From: Myxococcales bacterium
GTDB taxonomy: Bacteria; Myxococcota_A; Polyangia; Fen-1088
Assembly: GCA_003142855.1 (NCBI GenBank)
Contig: PLNW01000083.1
Coordinates: 62,001-126,000 of the forward strand
Length of the DNA stretch: 64,000 nt
Reading direction: 5' to 3'
Below the pieces are notes generated by a model that worked only from the letters and a program-made list of their open reading frames with translations, made no database searches and was not told the DNA's origin. Position numbers and translations under genes: made by a program. Below are positions 53,212 through 61,781 of the stretch, one piece after another; position 1 is the first letter of the stretch, and every line of letters starts with the position of its first letter.

Positions 53212-54383
53212 GCCTGCTCCTCACGGTGGAGCGGCAAGCTGACCCGGAAGCTGCTGCCTTTGCCCACGCCCGGGCTGTCGGCCGTGAGGCTGCCGCCCAG
53301 TTGTCGTATCAGTTCGCGCGCCAGGTACAGCCCGAGGCCGGTGCCTTCGGTCTGGCGCACCATCTCCTCACCCACGCGATAGAATTTTTGGAAAATCTTC
53401 TCGCACTCCTCGGCGGCCAGGCCAATACCCTGGTCACGGACTTCGAGGACGGCCCAGTCGCCCTGCCGTGCCACGGTGACGTGCAGCGGCTGCTCGGCGC
53501 CGCCGTACTTGGCAGCGTTGTCCAGCAGATTGCGCAGCACGGTCTTGAGCACGCCCAAGTCATAGCGCGCGAGCAGGGGCTCGGCAGGCAGAGCGAGATC
53601 GACGGCCAGACGGCGTTGCGCGGGATCTTGGCCAAGCGCTTTGACCACATCCGCCACATCGCGGCCCAGATCGCCCCGGTCCACGTGCACCACAAAACGG
53701 CCACTGTCGAGCCGAGCCACCGCGAGGATGTTGTTGACCAGGCCATCCAGGCGATTGACGTCGCCGCGCATGTTGGCGAGAAAGCGCGCGCGCTTTTCAG
53801 GGGGCGGATCGCGCAGTTCCAGCGTCTCGATGAAAAGGCGGATGGAGGCCAGCGGGGATTTCAGTTCGTGGGTGACGGCGGAGAGGAAGTTGGCCTGCTG
53901 GCGCATCAGTTCCATCTCGCGCCGCATGGAACGCAAGATGAGCACGGTTCCGGCCACCAGAATGCAAAGAAAGGTCGTGCCCTCGGCCGCGAACATGCGG
54001 ATGCTGGCCCGTCGCTGAGCTTGCAGATGCTCGAGTCGACCCGGTCGAATGGTGACCCCGTAGCCAGGGTAGCTGGGAACCAGTTCCTGGCCTGGGTGCA
54101 CGCCCGGCCGCCAGTCGAGCTGGGGATAGGCCAACCCGAGAAACTCGGTCGGTGCCAGCGCCTGATGTTGCGCCAGACCCCGCAGCGCCCGTTCCGCGGA
54201 TTGGCGATCGGCCTGCATGTGCTCGGCGGTGGCGCGAATTTCTTGGGCCGAATAGCGCAGGTGGAAGAGAACCCACCAGGCGAGCAACGCGATGGTGAAC
54301 GCCATGATGGCGAGCACGCCCACCACGAGGAGGCGGGATCGGGACTGCATCGACCCCGTACGCCGGGAAGAGGACAAGGTCAT
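53208..54383 (-). CDS. Sensor histidine kinase of the haem operon
   Basis: A 391-residue kinase. Two membrane helices (residues about 18-40 and 135-152) enclose a periplasmic sensor of about 95 residues with conserved aromatic/Pro residues (LAYPQLDWRPGVHPG). HisKA has His172 in VTHELKSPLAS; HATPase motifs are NLLDNAAKYG, DQGIGLA and GTGLGLYLA. The start may be ATG 54350, 11 codons in. It follows hemA by 12 bases. The signal is unknown but could be a redox or haem cue, by context. Confidence 0.9.
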   Translation of the reverse strand: MTLSSSRRTGSMQSRSRLLVVGVLAIMAFTIALLAWWVLFHLRYSAQEIRATAEHMQADRQSAERALRGLAQHQALAPTEFLGLAYPQLDWRPGVHPGQELVPSYPGYGVTIRPGRLEHLQAQRRASIRMFAAEGTTFLCILVAGTVLILRSMRREMELMRQQANFLSAVTHELKSPLASIRLFIETLELRDPPPEKRARFLANMRGDVNRLDGLVNNILAVARLDSGRFVVHVDRGDLGRDVADVVKALGQDPAQRRLAVDLALPAEPLLARYDLGVLKTVLRNLLDNAAKYGGAEQPLHVTVARQGDWAVLEVRDQGIGLAAEECEKIFQKFYRVGEEMVRQTEGTGLGLYLARELIRQLGGSLTADSPGVGKGSSFRVSLPLHREEQA

Positions 54384-54395
54384 GATGGCGGAATA

Positions 54396-55682
54396 CTACT
54401 GCCCGCGGCGGTCGTCGTGCACGCCTTGTAGGAAGGCCTCCACCGCCTCCATGCCGTGGTCGTGCGCCAGGCGTTTGAGCCCGACGGTGGGCAGGTGCAG
54501 AAGTTGGTTCACGACTTGCTGGCCAAAGCGCCGAATGTGGTCGCGATGGACTTCGTCCAACTTGGCCAGGCCGTTGCTAAAGAGCTGCTTGAGCAACTCG
54601 TCGGCCGCGGCTTGGCCCTGGCTGCGCAAGTCGCGCACGATGGGACTGATGTCGCGCTCGACCACCCGCCGGCGCAGGGCCTCCAGGGCTTCGTCGACGA
54701 CCACGCGAGCCTCGGCAATTTCCGCTTCGCGGGCGCGGCGGTTACGCTCCGCCTCGGCCTTGAGCTGGTCGATGTCGCAAAGCTTGGCTCCGGCGGCGGC
54801 GGCGGCTTTCCCGTCGGTGTCACGCGGCACGGCCAGGTCGATCACCAGTGGCGGCGTGCCCCGCAGGGATGCAAAGAAGGCGCGTCCCAGGAAGGGCTCG
54901 CGCGCCGAAGTCGCCGTCACAATCACGTCCACATGCCCAGGCGCCGCTAGAAAAGCGTCCAGGGCCAGGGCGCGACCACCACACGCTTTCGCCAGATCCG
55001 CGACCTTGCTCACTGTGCGGTTCACGAACAGGAGGGTGCAGCCTGGCCGGCGGCGCAGATGCTCGCCACACTGGCGTGTCATGTCGCCGGCGCCGATGAG
55101 CGCCACCGTGGCCGGCCCCTTGGTCCGCTCGTCGATGAGATCGAAGGCCAGCGAAACCATGGACACCGGCCGAGCCCCAAGGGCGGTCTTGCTGCGCACG
55201 CGCTTGGCCGCCTGAAAGGCCTCTTCGAACACCATTTGCAAATGCGGACCGGCCAGCTCCAGTCGTTGCGCCGTGTGCAGCGCCTGCTTGACCTGGCCCA
55301 GAATCTGGGCGTCGCCAGGGTTGAGCGAGTCGAGGCCCGCCGCCACACAGAAGAGGTGTTCGGCCGCGCCGTCTTTCTCGTAGGCGTGCAGGGACTGGGC
55401 CGCCGCGCGCGCCGTGGACTCCTTGCTGGTCCCCGCCTGGCCGCGCGTCGCGAAGAAGCCGTGGATGCGCTTGCGATACTCGGAAACCGGGGTGCCCCGC
55501 CGGCACAGGAAGATCACCTCGACGCGATTACAGGTGGCCAGATACACGCTCTCGAGGAAGTCACACGCCTGGTGAAGCCCCTGGCTCTGGGCCTCGCTCT
55601 CCTCGGGACTGAAAGTGTATTTCGCCAACCCCTCTTGCTGGCCTCGGCGCACGGTCACACCGACCATGCCGAGATATCTCAC
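54396..55682 (-). CDS. hemA: Glutamyl-tRNA reductase
   Basis: A 428-residue enzyme that reduces glutamyl-tRNA to glutamate semialdehyde, the first step of C5 haem synthesis. The active-site Cys51 lies in SVYLATCNRVEVI. The NADPH domain shows VALIGAGDMTRQ and LLFVNRTVSKVADLA; VIDLAVPRDTD and LCDIDQLKAEAERN match the family. The N-terminus diverges from the usual GxSHxTAP block. GTG 55682 overlaps the cytochrome stop by four bases (GTGA); the frame reaches back to 55790 inside the cytochrome gene. Confidence 0.88.
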   Translation of the reverse strand: MRYLGMVGVTVRRGQQEGLAKYTFSPEESEAQSQGLHQACDFLESVYLATCNRVEVIFLCRRGTPVSEYRKRIHGFFATRGQAGTSKESTARAAAQSLHAYEKDGAAEHLFCVAAGLDSLNPGDAQILGQVKQALHTAQRLELAGPHLQMVFEEAFQAAKRVRSKTALGARPVSMVSLAFDLIDERTKGPATVALIGAGDMTRQCGEHLRRRPGCTLLFVNRTVSKVADLAKACGGRALALDAFLAAPGHVDVIVTATSAREPFLGRAFFASLRGTPPLVIDLAVPRDTDGKAAAAAGAKLCDIDQLKAEAERNRRAREAEIAEARVVVDEALEALRRRVVERDISPIVRDLRSQGQAAADELLKQLFSNGLAKLDEVHRDHIRRFGQQVVNQLLHLPTVGLKRLAHDHGMEAVEAFLQGVHDDRRGQ

Positions 55683-57184
55683 GGCTTGGCCTCCGCGGGG
55701 GCAGGAGCCGGGGGCGGTGCCATGACCAGCTGACCCAGGTCGGGTTCCTTGGGGCTGCCGTCCACCAGAATGGCGTGGCAGGTGTCGCAATCATTGGGGA
55801 TCACCTGATCGCCCTTGGTGGCTTTCATGTTGCCGTCGTGGCAGCGGTAGCAGCCGGGCGAGTCGTCGTGCCCGATGTTGTTGGGGTGGGTCTTGGAGTT
55901 GGTGTTCATTTCCGAGAACACAGTGCGATCGTACACCCCAGCGGCCTCGTCCGCAGCCCGCGCGATCAGCTTGCCATCGCGCGCGGCCAGATCCGGGTAG
56001 GTCCTGCGATAGAAGTCCGCCACGCTCAGTCGAACCCCAGCCACGCCCTGGTCATGGGTGGCGTAGACTGTCGAAACCGCCTTGACCGCCTCGCGCTTGA
56101 AGAAGGGCAGATCGCGGAGGTCCGCCTGCCGCTGCAGAACGCTGTCAACGGCCTTGGCCGGAGTTTCGAAGAGGTGGGTGGGACGATTGTGGCAGTCGAT
56201 GCAATCCATCACGCGTGCTGCCTTTTGGATGTCATCCGCGGCCGGCAGTTTCGCGCCTTCGCGCGTGAACTCGGTGCGCTTGCCGTCTGGTGTGGTCAGC
56301 TCGACCCAGGCGATCTCTTGCCGGCGCTGGTCGGTGGCCAAGTAGCGAATGCGGTTGTCAGCGTAAATGTGCCACCAATGGATGCCGCCGTGAGGCTGGC
56401 CAGCGCCAACCGCGCCGCCGCCGGTCCGGAGCAAGAGCGCAGTGAAGCTCGCGCTGTTCTTGTCGTCCTCGGCAAAACGGCCGATGACCCGCAGCTTGTC
56501 GCCGTAGTGCTTGGCGGGCCAGTGGCAGCTCTCGCAGGTGTCGCGCGCTGGCCGCAAGGTGTGAACGGGCGAGGGAATCGGGTGGGAATAGGTTCCCGTC
56601 ATCACCTTCCACACCTGGCGCAGGCCATCGAACTTGGACTTGACTGCCCAGGACGCGCCCGGGCCGATGTGACACTGAACGCACCTGACCCGCGAGTGGG
56701 GCGAGTTCTGGTAGGCCGTGTATTCCGGCCGCATGACCTTGTGGCACACGGTTCCGCAGAATTTGGGTGTGTCCATGAAGTTCAGCCCCACCACCGAGCT
56801 GGTCGCTAGCACCACGACATTGATCACGGTGAGCGCGGCGATGCCCAGAGCCACGCGGCGCAGGTGCGGATCGTTGAAGTCCAGGTTCGGGTAGGTCGCA
56901 ATAGCCTCGGCCGACTGACCACTGCGCATCAGCGCTCGCCGTCGCCGCAGAATTCCTAGGGGCATGAGCAGCAACCCGCCCACGAAGACCACGGGCAGAA
57001 AGGCCGAGCCGAACACCCCGGTGTAGGGATTGTCGACCTGGCCCGCCACCTCGAGCGCAAGAAATACAATCAGGGTCAGCCCTGACAGCGTGGTCAGCCC
57101 GAAGCCCAGGACGGTGAGCGGATTTCGCGCGTAGTTGGCGAGCCGGGCGATGTTGGGAGAGAGCGACTTGGGTAGCAGCGGCAT
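55679..57184 (-). CDS. NapC/NirT-like multihaem c-type cytochrome
   Basis: A 501-residue membrane cytochrome. Three hydrophobic helices lie in the first 150 residues (VLGFGLTTLSGLTLIVFLAL first). Six haem-binding motifs follow: CGTVCH (CX3CH, as in NrfH), CVQCH, CESCH, CIDCH, CYRCH and CDTCH. NapC-type proteins pass quinol electrons to periplasmic reductases; the partner here is unknown. It heads the operon with hemA, a sensor kinase, a response regulator and hemN. The C-terminus is Pro/Ala-rich. Confidence 0.9.
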   Translation of the reverse strand: MPLLPKSLSPNIARLANYARNPLTVLGFGLTTLSGLTLIVFLALEVAGQVDNPYTGVFGSAFLPVVFVGGLLLMPLGILRRRRALMRSGQSAEAIATYPNLDFNDPHLRRVALGIAALTVINVVVLATSSVVGLNFMDTPKFCGTVCHKVMRPEYTAYQNSPHSRVRCVQCHIGPGASWAVKSKFDGLRQVWKVMTGTYSHPIPSPVHTLRPARDTCESCHWPAKHYGDKLRVIGRFAEDDKNSASFTALLLRTGGGAVGAGQPHGGIHWWHIYADNRIRYLATDQRRQEIAWVELTTPDGKRTEFTREGAKLPAADDIQKAARVMDCIDCHNRPTHLFETPAKAVDSVLQRQADLRDLPFFKREAVKAVSTVYATHDQGVAGVRLSVADFYRRTYPDLAARDGKLIARAADEAAGVYDRTVFSEMNTNSKTHPNNIGHDDSPGCYRCHDGNMKATKGDQVIPNDCDTCHAILVDGSPKEPDLGQLVMAPPPAPAPAEAKP

Positions 57185-57310
57185 GGCGTTCTTGATTATC
57201 CCAGATGGGCTGGTTTTCGCGATTGTGGCGGCCCCGGCTGCCGTCTCGACTTGAGGATACCCCGCCGCAGCCCTCGGGTCTGCAGCCAGATCTCGCTCCC
57301 GGCGCGACGC

Positions 57311-59791
57311 CTATTGCAAGGCTGCCATGGTGTTGACAATCACGTCTTGGAAGAAGTCAGGATTGTGCAAGCCTCTCGATCCGTCGTTGCTGAGCAGTTG
57401 CCAGTTCCAGCTCGCCTTGGCCACCGCCGAATCCGTCGCGATGGCCGGCACTGGCGCCCCGGTCGTGGCGGGCGGCACAGGCGGCGCGGTTTGACCTGTG
57501 ATGGTGATGCCGCTGATCTGGCAGTAAATCTGCGACAAGGTTGCGGTGCTAGCCGGGGCGGAAGCTGTCGCTACCCACGTAACGGTCACGGGTGCGGCTA
57601 GGGTCAGGTTGAATGAAGTCGTCCCGTGAATGGCGGAAGTGAGGGCCACCGCAGTTGGGGCGGCAGTCAGCAGAATGTCGGCTGTGGTGGCAGCCGCGGA
57701 GCTGTACTGATCGGTCGCCTGTAGATAGGCCCGCACGGAAAGTGTGTTTCCGGCGGCGTACAGGGCATTGATGATGGCCAGGGCCTTGGTTCCGATCGCG
57801 CTGCTCAGGTCGCCCAGTTCTGCGTCGTTGGCAGACAGCAGGGCCTCTCCGTTGGTCGATGCGGAGTGGCAGGAGGCGCAGACGGTGTCATCGGTCGCGA
57901 AGTTGTGGTTGTCGGTTTGCCCCGCGGCCTTTTCGGTGGCCGTGGGAATGGCCACGTGGCAGCCCGCGCATGTATCGGTCACCGATAGGTGCGGGGATGG
58001 ATTGAGGCGCGGCATGAAGTACGCATTGAACCCGTAGAGCACGTCTGTCTGCGATGGCGTGTGTGGCCCCGAGAAATCCGCGGCCGCGGCCACGAAGTCG
58101 TCGTGTTCGGCATTGCGGGTGTTGTGGCAAGCCATGCAAGTGGCGCCCATGCCTGCGCCCACGATGTTGGTCAGGCCGTTGGGCAGCGCCAGCAGGGTCC
58201 CGCCCAGACGAAGCTGGCCGGGATTGCTGGCGTCGTGGGGGTCGTGACATGCCGAGCAGGTTATGGCCTCGACAGTCGAAGCCTGCAGGCCCAGGCCGCG
58301 CAAGTAGGCCTCGTCGGCCGCGGTGCCGTCTGGTTTGTGCAGAAGGCCGGCGTCGCCTGCGGCCAACTGGGTTGAGTAGGCAGCATAGCCTTGCGCCGAA
58401 TGGCACCGGCCGCAATGAGCCGCGGTTGTCCCGCGCGCTTCGAAGGTGGCGTTGGACACCAGATCACGCTGGGCATGTGCGGAGGTGGCCCACTGGCTCG
58501 GTTTGTAGTGGTGGCTCGCGTCCTGGTGGCAGGAGGCACAAACGCCTTCAGAGAACGACACGCGCGTCCACTTATCGGGAGTCGTGTTCCCCGACGTGGT
58601 GTGCGCAGCCGAGAGGAACCCAATCGCGCCGTCTTGTGGGCCGTGGCAGTTCTCGCACTGGATGCCGGCCAGATTGGCCAGAGTGGGGTAATTCGTCACC
58701 ATGTTTTCCCAGTTTCCGGGTTGCAACTTGGTGGGCATCACCCAGCCGGTGGTCTTCATGACGTCGTCGAAGCCGTTGTTCACGGCTGCCGGCGAGTCGC
58801 CCACGGTGTGGCATTCCATGCAGGAAAGCGGGAAGGAGGTTAGCGGCGTAACTCCGTCGGAATAGGTGCCGTCCAACTTGTGCTGCACAGCAATCGCGTG
58901 GTCGGTCTTGGACCACGGCGTGAAGATGTCCGGTGCGATGTTGAGAGTATCGTTGTGGCAAGTCTGGCAGGATGTTGGGTAGTTGATCATCTCGCCGCGC
59001 CAGTTGCCCGCGACCATGGTCAGCGTCTTGGTGGACACCGCTTCCGTCAATTTGTAGCTACCCACAACATCGGGGATGAAGCTGGGGAACTGCGTGGTGC
59101 CGCCTGTGAGGGTCGCACCTGAGCCAGTGCCTCCGGTCACATCCAGACTCCAGTTCCAAGTCGTCTGCGTGCCGCCGTCGCCCATCAGGAATTGGCGGAT
59201 GCCGATGGGAACGTTCTGCAGTCCGGTGGTGGGTGGGTTCGACCGGACGGTAGCCGTGGCCTTGCCCACGTTGCCTTGTGGATCAGTCACATCCAACTCG
59301 AAGGAGTAGTTCCCGGCTTCGTCGGGGCTGATGGGAAGCACGCCGAAGTGAAGCTGGGCCATCACAGGGGTCTTGGCCGCGGCCAGGGTCTGTGTGGTGA
59401 AGGTCAGCGTCGGAGTGGAGGCGCCGGTGATGACGGCCATAGGGCCAGCAGTCTGGGTCCACTTGTACGTGAGCCTGCTGGCGTCCGAGTCAGGGTCGCT
59501 TGCGGCGCCGATCAAGGTGACTAGTGCGCCGAATCCCGCAGTTTGCGTGGTACCGGCAATCGTGACAGTCGGAGGGATGCCAACTGGAGCATCGCCACTT
59601 GGCGATGCATCGGCCATGGTGTCTTCAGAGCCAGCGTCCTCGACAGTTCCTGGAGGGCCTGGTGGGCCTGGCGGTCCGGGAGGGCCAGCGTCGCCTGCAG
59701 GCCCGGCCGGGCCTCGGGGGCCGGTACACGCCGCCAGGCTAGCACCAAGAAACACAGAGATTGCCAGTTGAAAACCACGGTCTCCTGTCAT
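57311..59791 (-). CDS. Nine-haem surface lipoprotein with collagen-like stalk
   Basis: An 826-residue lipoprotein: lipobox LAAC with Cys22, immediately followed by about eight G-x-y collagen-like triplets (GPRGPAGPAGDAGPP and on). A PKD/Ig-like domain spans about 90-195. Nine CxxCH haem motifs follow from about residue 290 to 650 (CQTCH, CMECH, CENCH, CASCH, CGRCH, CSACH, CMACH, CAGCH, CASCH). The last 170 residues are a beta-rich domain without haem. This is similar to OmcA/MtrC-type outer-membrane cytochromes. ATG 59791 has a GGAGG site; the longer frame to 59872 is not needed. Confidence 0.88.
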   Translation of the reverse strand: MTGDRGFQLAISVFLGASLAACTGPRGPAGPAGDAGPPGPPGPPGPPGTVEDAGSEDTMADASPSGDAPVGIPPTVTIAGTTQTAGFGALVTLIGAASDPDSDASRLTYKWTQTAGPMAVITGASTPTLTFTTQTLAAAKTPVMAQLHFGVLPISPDEAGNYSFELDVTDPQGNVGKATATVRSNPPTTGLQNVPIGIRQFLMGDGGTQTTWNWSLDVTGGTGSGATLTGGTTQFPSFIPDVVGSYKLTEAVSTKTLTMVAGNWRGEMINYPTSCQTCHNDTLNIAPDIFTPWSKTDHAIAVQHKLDGTYSDGVTPLTSFPLSCMECHTVGDSPAAVNNGFDDVMKTTGWVMPTKLQPGNWENMVTNYPTLANLAGIQCENCHGPQDGAIGFLSAAHTTSGNTTPDKWTRVSFSEGVCASCHQDASHHYKPSQWATSAHAQRDLVSNATFEARGTTAAHCGRCHSAQGYAAYSTQLAAGDAGLLHKPDGTAADEAYLRGLGLQASTVEAITCSACHDPHDASNPGQLRLGGTLLALPNGLTNIVGAGMGATCMACHNTRNAEHDDFVAAAADFSGPHTPSQTDVLYGFNAYFMPRLNPSPHLSVTDTCAGCHVAIPTATEKAAGQTDNHNFATDDTVCASCHSASTNGEALLSANDAELGDLSSAIGTKALAIINALYAAGNTLSVRAYLQATDQYSSAAATTADILLTAAPTAVALTSAIHGTTSFNLTLAAPVTVTWVATASAPASTATLSQIYCQISGITITGQTAPPVPPATTGAPVPAIATDSAVAKASWNWQLLSNDGSRGLHNPDFFQDVIVNTMAALQ

Positions 59792-60159
59792 GGCCTGTGA
59801 CCTCCGGAGGGATGACTGCCAGGGCTGCTCACCACTTCGTAGATGAGTAGCATTCCCAAGCGGCAAATCCACGTAAATCGGTAGGGGTAACGTATGTTAG
59901 CGATTGCTGCTTTCGGACATTAGATGACGAGATGGGGCGTGCCGTGTCGTAGCGCTGCAAGAAAAGACACCCCACTCTCCCGTCCTTTCAATCGAACGGG
60001 CTATTGGGAGGCAGCACCATCCCTGTTGTCTCGCAGAAGGCGACCGCGTCCTTCATAGCGGATCCTCTCGGCGCGGGCGTTTCTCGACGGACAATCCCTT
60101 GTTTGGGGCTGACCTACGGTCGCCCCTGCGGACAGATCGCCCCAAAGGGCATGTCCCTG
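59792..60159. other. 368-base intergenic region, no gene seen
   Basis: It lies between the nine-haem lipoprotein gene and the cysteine-rich lipoprotein gene, both on the minus strand. It holds a ribosome site for the cytochrome gene, CCCGT / ACGGG around 59981-60000 and a longer inverted repeat, TTTGGGGC (60102-60109) with GCCCCAAA (60139-60146). The latter is 14 bases beyond the upstream stop and may end that transcript, though no T-run follows. Confidence 0.5.
60102..60146 (-). terminator. Possible terminator hairpin after the cysteine-rich lipoprotein gene
   Basis: TTTGGGGC pairs with GCCCCAAA around a 29-base loop that holds its own GACC-TAC-GGTC stem. It follows the minus-strand stop at 60160 closely. 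The absence of a T-run makes this tentative. Confidence 0.35.
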
Positions 60160-61545
60160 CTACTGATGGCAGGTCTGTGGCAGGCTATATCCGCCGCAGG
60201 TGAGCGGGGGGGTGCAGGCCGGCGGACCCGCGCAGCAGGGCTGGTTCAAGCCGCCACAAGCCTCGCATGAATAAGTGGCTGGCGGACCGCCAGCATTGAC
60301 TTGACAGATCAGGTTCGTGGCGGAACAGGTGCGGTTTGTTGCGGCTTGTCCTGAGCTGGAGCTGCAACAAGGCGCATTCAGGGTGCCGCATGGCTGGCAG
60401 ATGTTGCCCGCTGTGCTGGGGCTGGGGCTTGGCCCACACCCGAGGCCACCTGCCGTGCAGGTCGGGTTGCTGCCCCCGGCGTTGAGACAACATGGATCGT
60501 TGAGCGCACCGCAGGTCCCGCAAGCGTTGTTGGAGCAAATACCGCCGCCAACGTTGTCCTGACATGCGACGCCTTGGCCGATGCAGGATCCCCTGTCGCA
60601 GCAGCCACCGTTGAAGCACGAGTTGTCCGAACAGCAGTCGGTAACACCGCAAGTGGCGGTACACTGCATTGGTTGTCCAAAGCCAGCCGACGTGCAGGCG
60701 GTGAAGGGCTGGTTGCAGACGTTCCCTGCGCAGCACGCTTGACTAAGTTGCCCACAGGCTGCTGCAGTGGTTCCACCGGTAGCAGCTTTGGTTCCGCCGG
60801 ACGCGGCAGTGGTTCCACCGGCGGCAGCTTTGGTTCCGCCGGACGCGGCAGTGGTTCCACCGGTGGCAGCTTTGGTTCCGCCGGACGCGACTGTGGTTCC
60901 GCCGGAGGCGGCTGTGGTTCCGCCGGACGCGACTGTGGTTCCGCCGGAGGCGGCTGTGATTCCACCGGACGCGACTGTGGTTCCGCCGGACGCGACTGTG
61001 GCTCCGCCGGATGCTACTGTGTTTCCGCCTGTGGCGACTGTGATTCCGCCGGAGGCAACTGTGGTTCCGCCTGTGGCGACTGTGATTCCGCCGGACGCGA
61101 CTGTGGTTCCGCCGGAGGCGGTTTTCGATCCACCTGGCACAGTCGTGGTCCCACCGGTGGCGGCGATCGTTCCACCCAATATTGTCGTGTTTCCACCGGT
61201 GACGGCTTTCGATCCACCTAGTACGGTCGTGGTCCCACCTGTCGCCGCCGCAGTTCCACCGGTCTCAGCGATTGTCCCAGCGGTGACGGCTTTCGTCCCA
61301 CCAGAGGCGGTCGTGTTTCCGCCGGTCGCGGAGGTAGCACCACCGGTCGTGCCGCCCGCGTTTCCGCCAAGCACAGCGCTCGATCCATCGGTCGCTGCGC
61401 GAGGACCATCTTTGCCGGCGTCGATTAGGCCAGGCATCCCGCTCGAGTCGGTCTGACACCCAAGAGCAGCGAACGCCAGCAAGACAGCACATCCGACCCC
61501 CGCCCGCCGTGTGAAAGAAACCGGAACGAGCTGATGCAACTGCAT
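60160..61545 (-). CDS. Lipoprotein with long heptad repeats and cysteine-rich domain
   Basis: A 461-residue lipoprotein: lipobox AALGC with Cys30. Residues about 60-270 are a low-complexity region of seven-residue units close to TTVASGG, with Thr, Ile or Lys and Ala or Val substitutions. Residues 275-461 hold around 40 cysteines with four copies of a CG-x-LNxPCC pattern (CGQLSQACC, CGALNDPCC, CGTLNAPCC, CGGLNQPCC). A surface stalk carrying a disulfide-rich head is likely. I recognise no family. A GGAGG site precedes the ATG. Confidence 0.75.
   Translation of the reverse strand: MQLHQLVPVSFTRRAGVGCAVLLAFAALGCQTDSSGMPGLIDAGKDGPRAATDGSSAVLGGNAGGTTGGATSATGGNTTASGGTKAVTAGTIAETGGTAAATGGTTTVLGGSKAVTGGNTTILGGTIAATGGTTTVPGGSKTASGGTTVASGGITVATGGTTVASGGITVATGGNTVASGGATVASGGTTVASGGITAASGGTTVASGGTTAASGGTTVASGGTKAATGGTTAASGGTKAAAGGTTAASGGTKAATGGTTAAACGQLSQACCAGNVCNQPFTACTSAGFGQPMQCTATCGVTDCCSDNSCFNGGCCDRGSCIGQGVACQDNVGGGICSNNACGTCGALNDPCCLNAGGSNPTCTAGGLGCGPSPSPSTAGNICQPCGTLNAPCCSSSSGQAATNRTCSATNLICQVNAGGPPATYSCEACGGLNQPCCAGPPACTPPLTCGGYSLPQTCHQ
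60757..61330 (-). repeat. 21-base repeats coding TTVASGG-type heptads
   Basis: Tandem 21-base units, many close to GGAACCACAGTCGCGTCCGG as read on the minus strand, encode the heptads of the cysteine-rich lipoprotein. Variation is mainly in single bases. The repetitiveness keeps several other frames open across this stretch, producing false open frames on the plus strand. Confidence 0.75.
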
Positions 61546-61606
61546 TGGTTGGCCTCCGATGGTTCGCCAGTCCGTCGACTAGGCGCTGAAGACTTCCTAA
61601 TAGATT

Positions 61607-61634
61607 AGTGTATGCCAGCGCTCACTGGCTTCAA
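61607..61634 (-). promoter_or_regulatory. Promoter candidate for the cysteine-rich lipoprotein gene
   Basis: Minus strand TTGAAG (61634-61629), 16-base spacer, TACACT (61612-61607), about 60 bases before the ATG at 61545. Both boxes match 4 of 6. An inverted repeat CTAAT-AG-ATTAG (61597-61608) overlaps the -10 region and could be an operator. Confidence 0.4.
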
Positions 61635-61781
61635 CCATTCTGGCTTGAGACGCGAGTGAACAGCTACACAGTAGGCCCCTGTCTCACACGGAAATCGATC
61701 CGCCAACCTGTTGACTCCAGGGCAAAGAGCATTCCGCCGCCCTGGTGGGAATTGACCGTTTCGGCTACACTGTAACCGCGA

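Noticed and set aside
60574-61456. Long plus-strand open frames with VVPPDAT or SAGGDC repeats
   Set aside because: They are opposite-strand shadows of the lipoprotein heptads; composition mirrors the repeat and there is no start site or domain.
61749-61770. TTGACC...TACACT as promoter of the 61782 kinase
   Set aside because: The spacer is only 8 bases.
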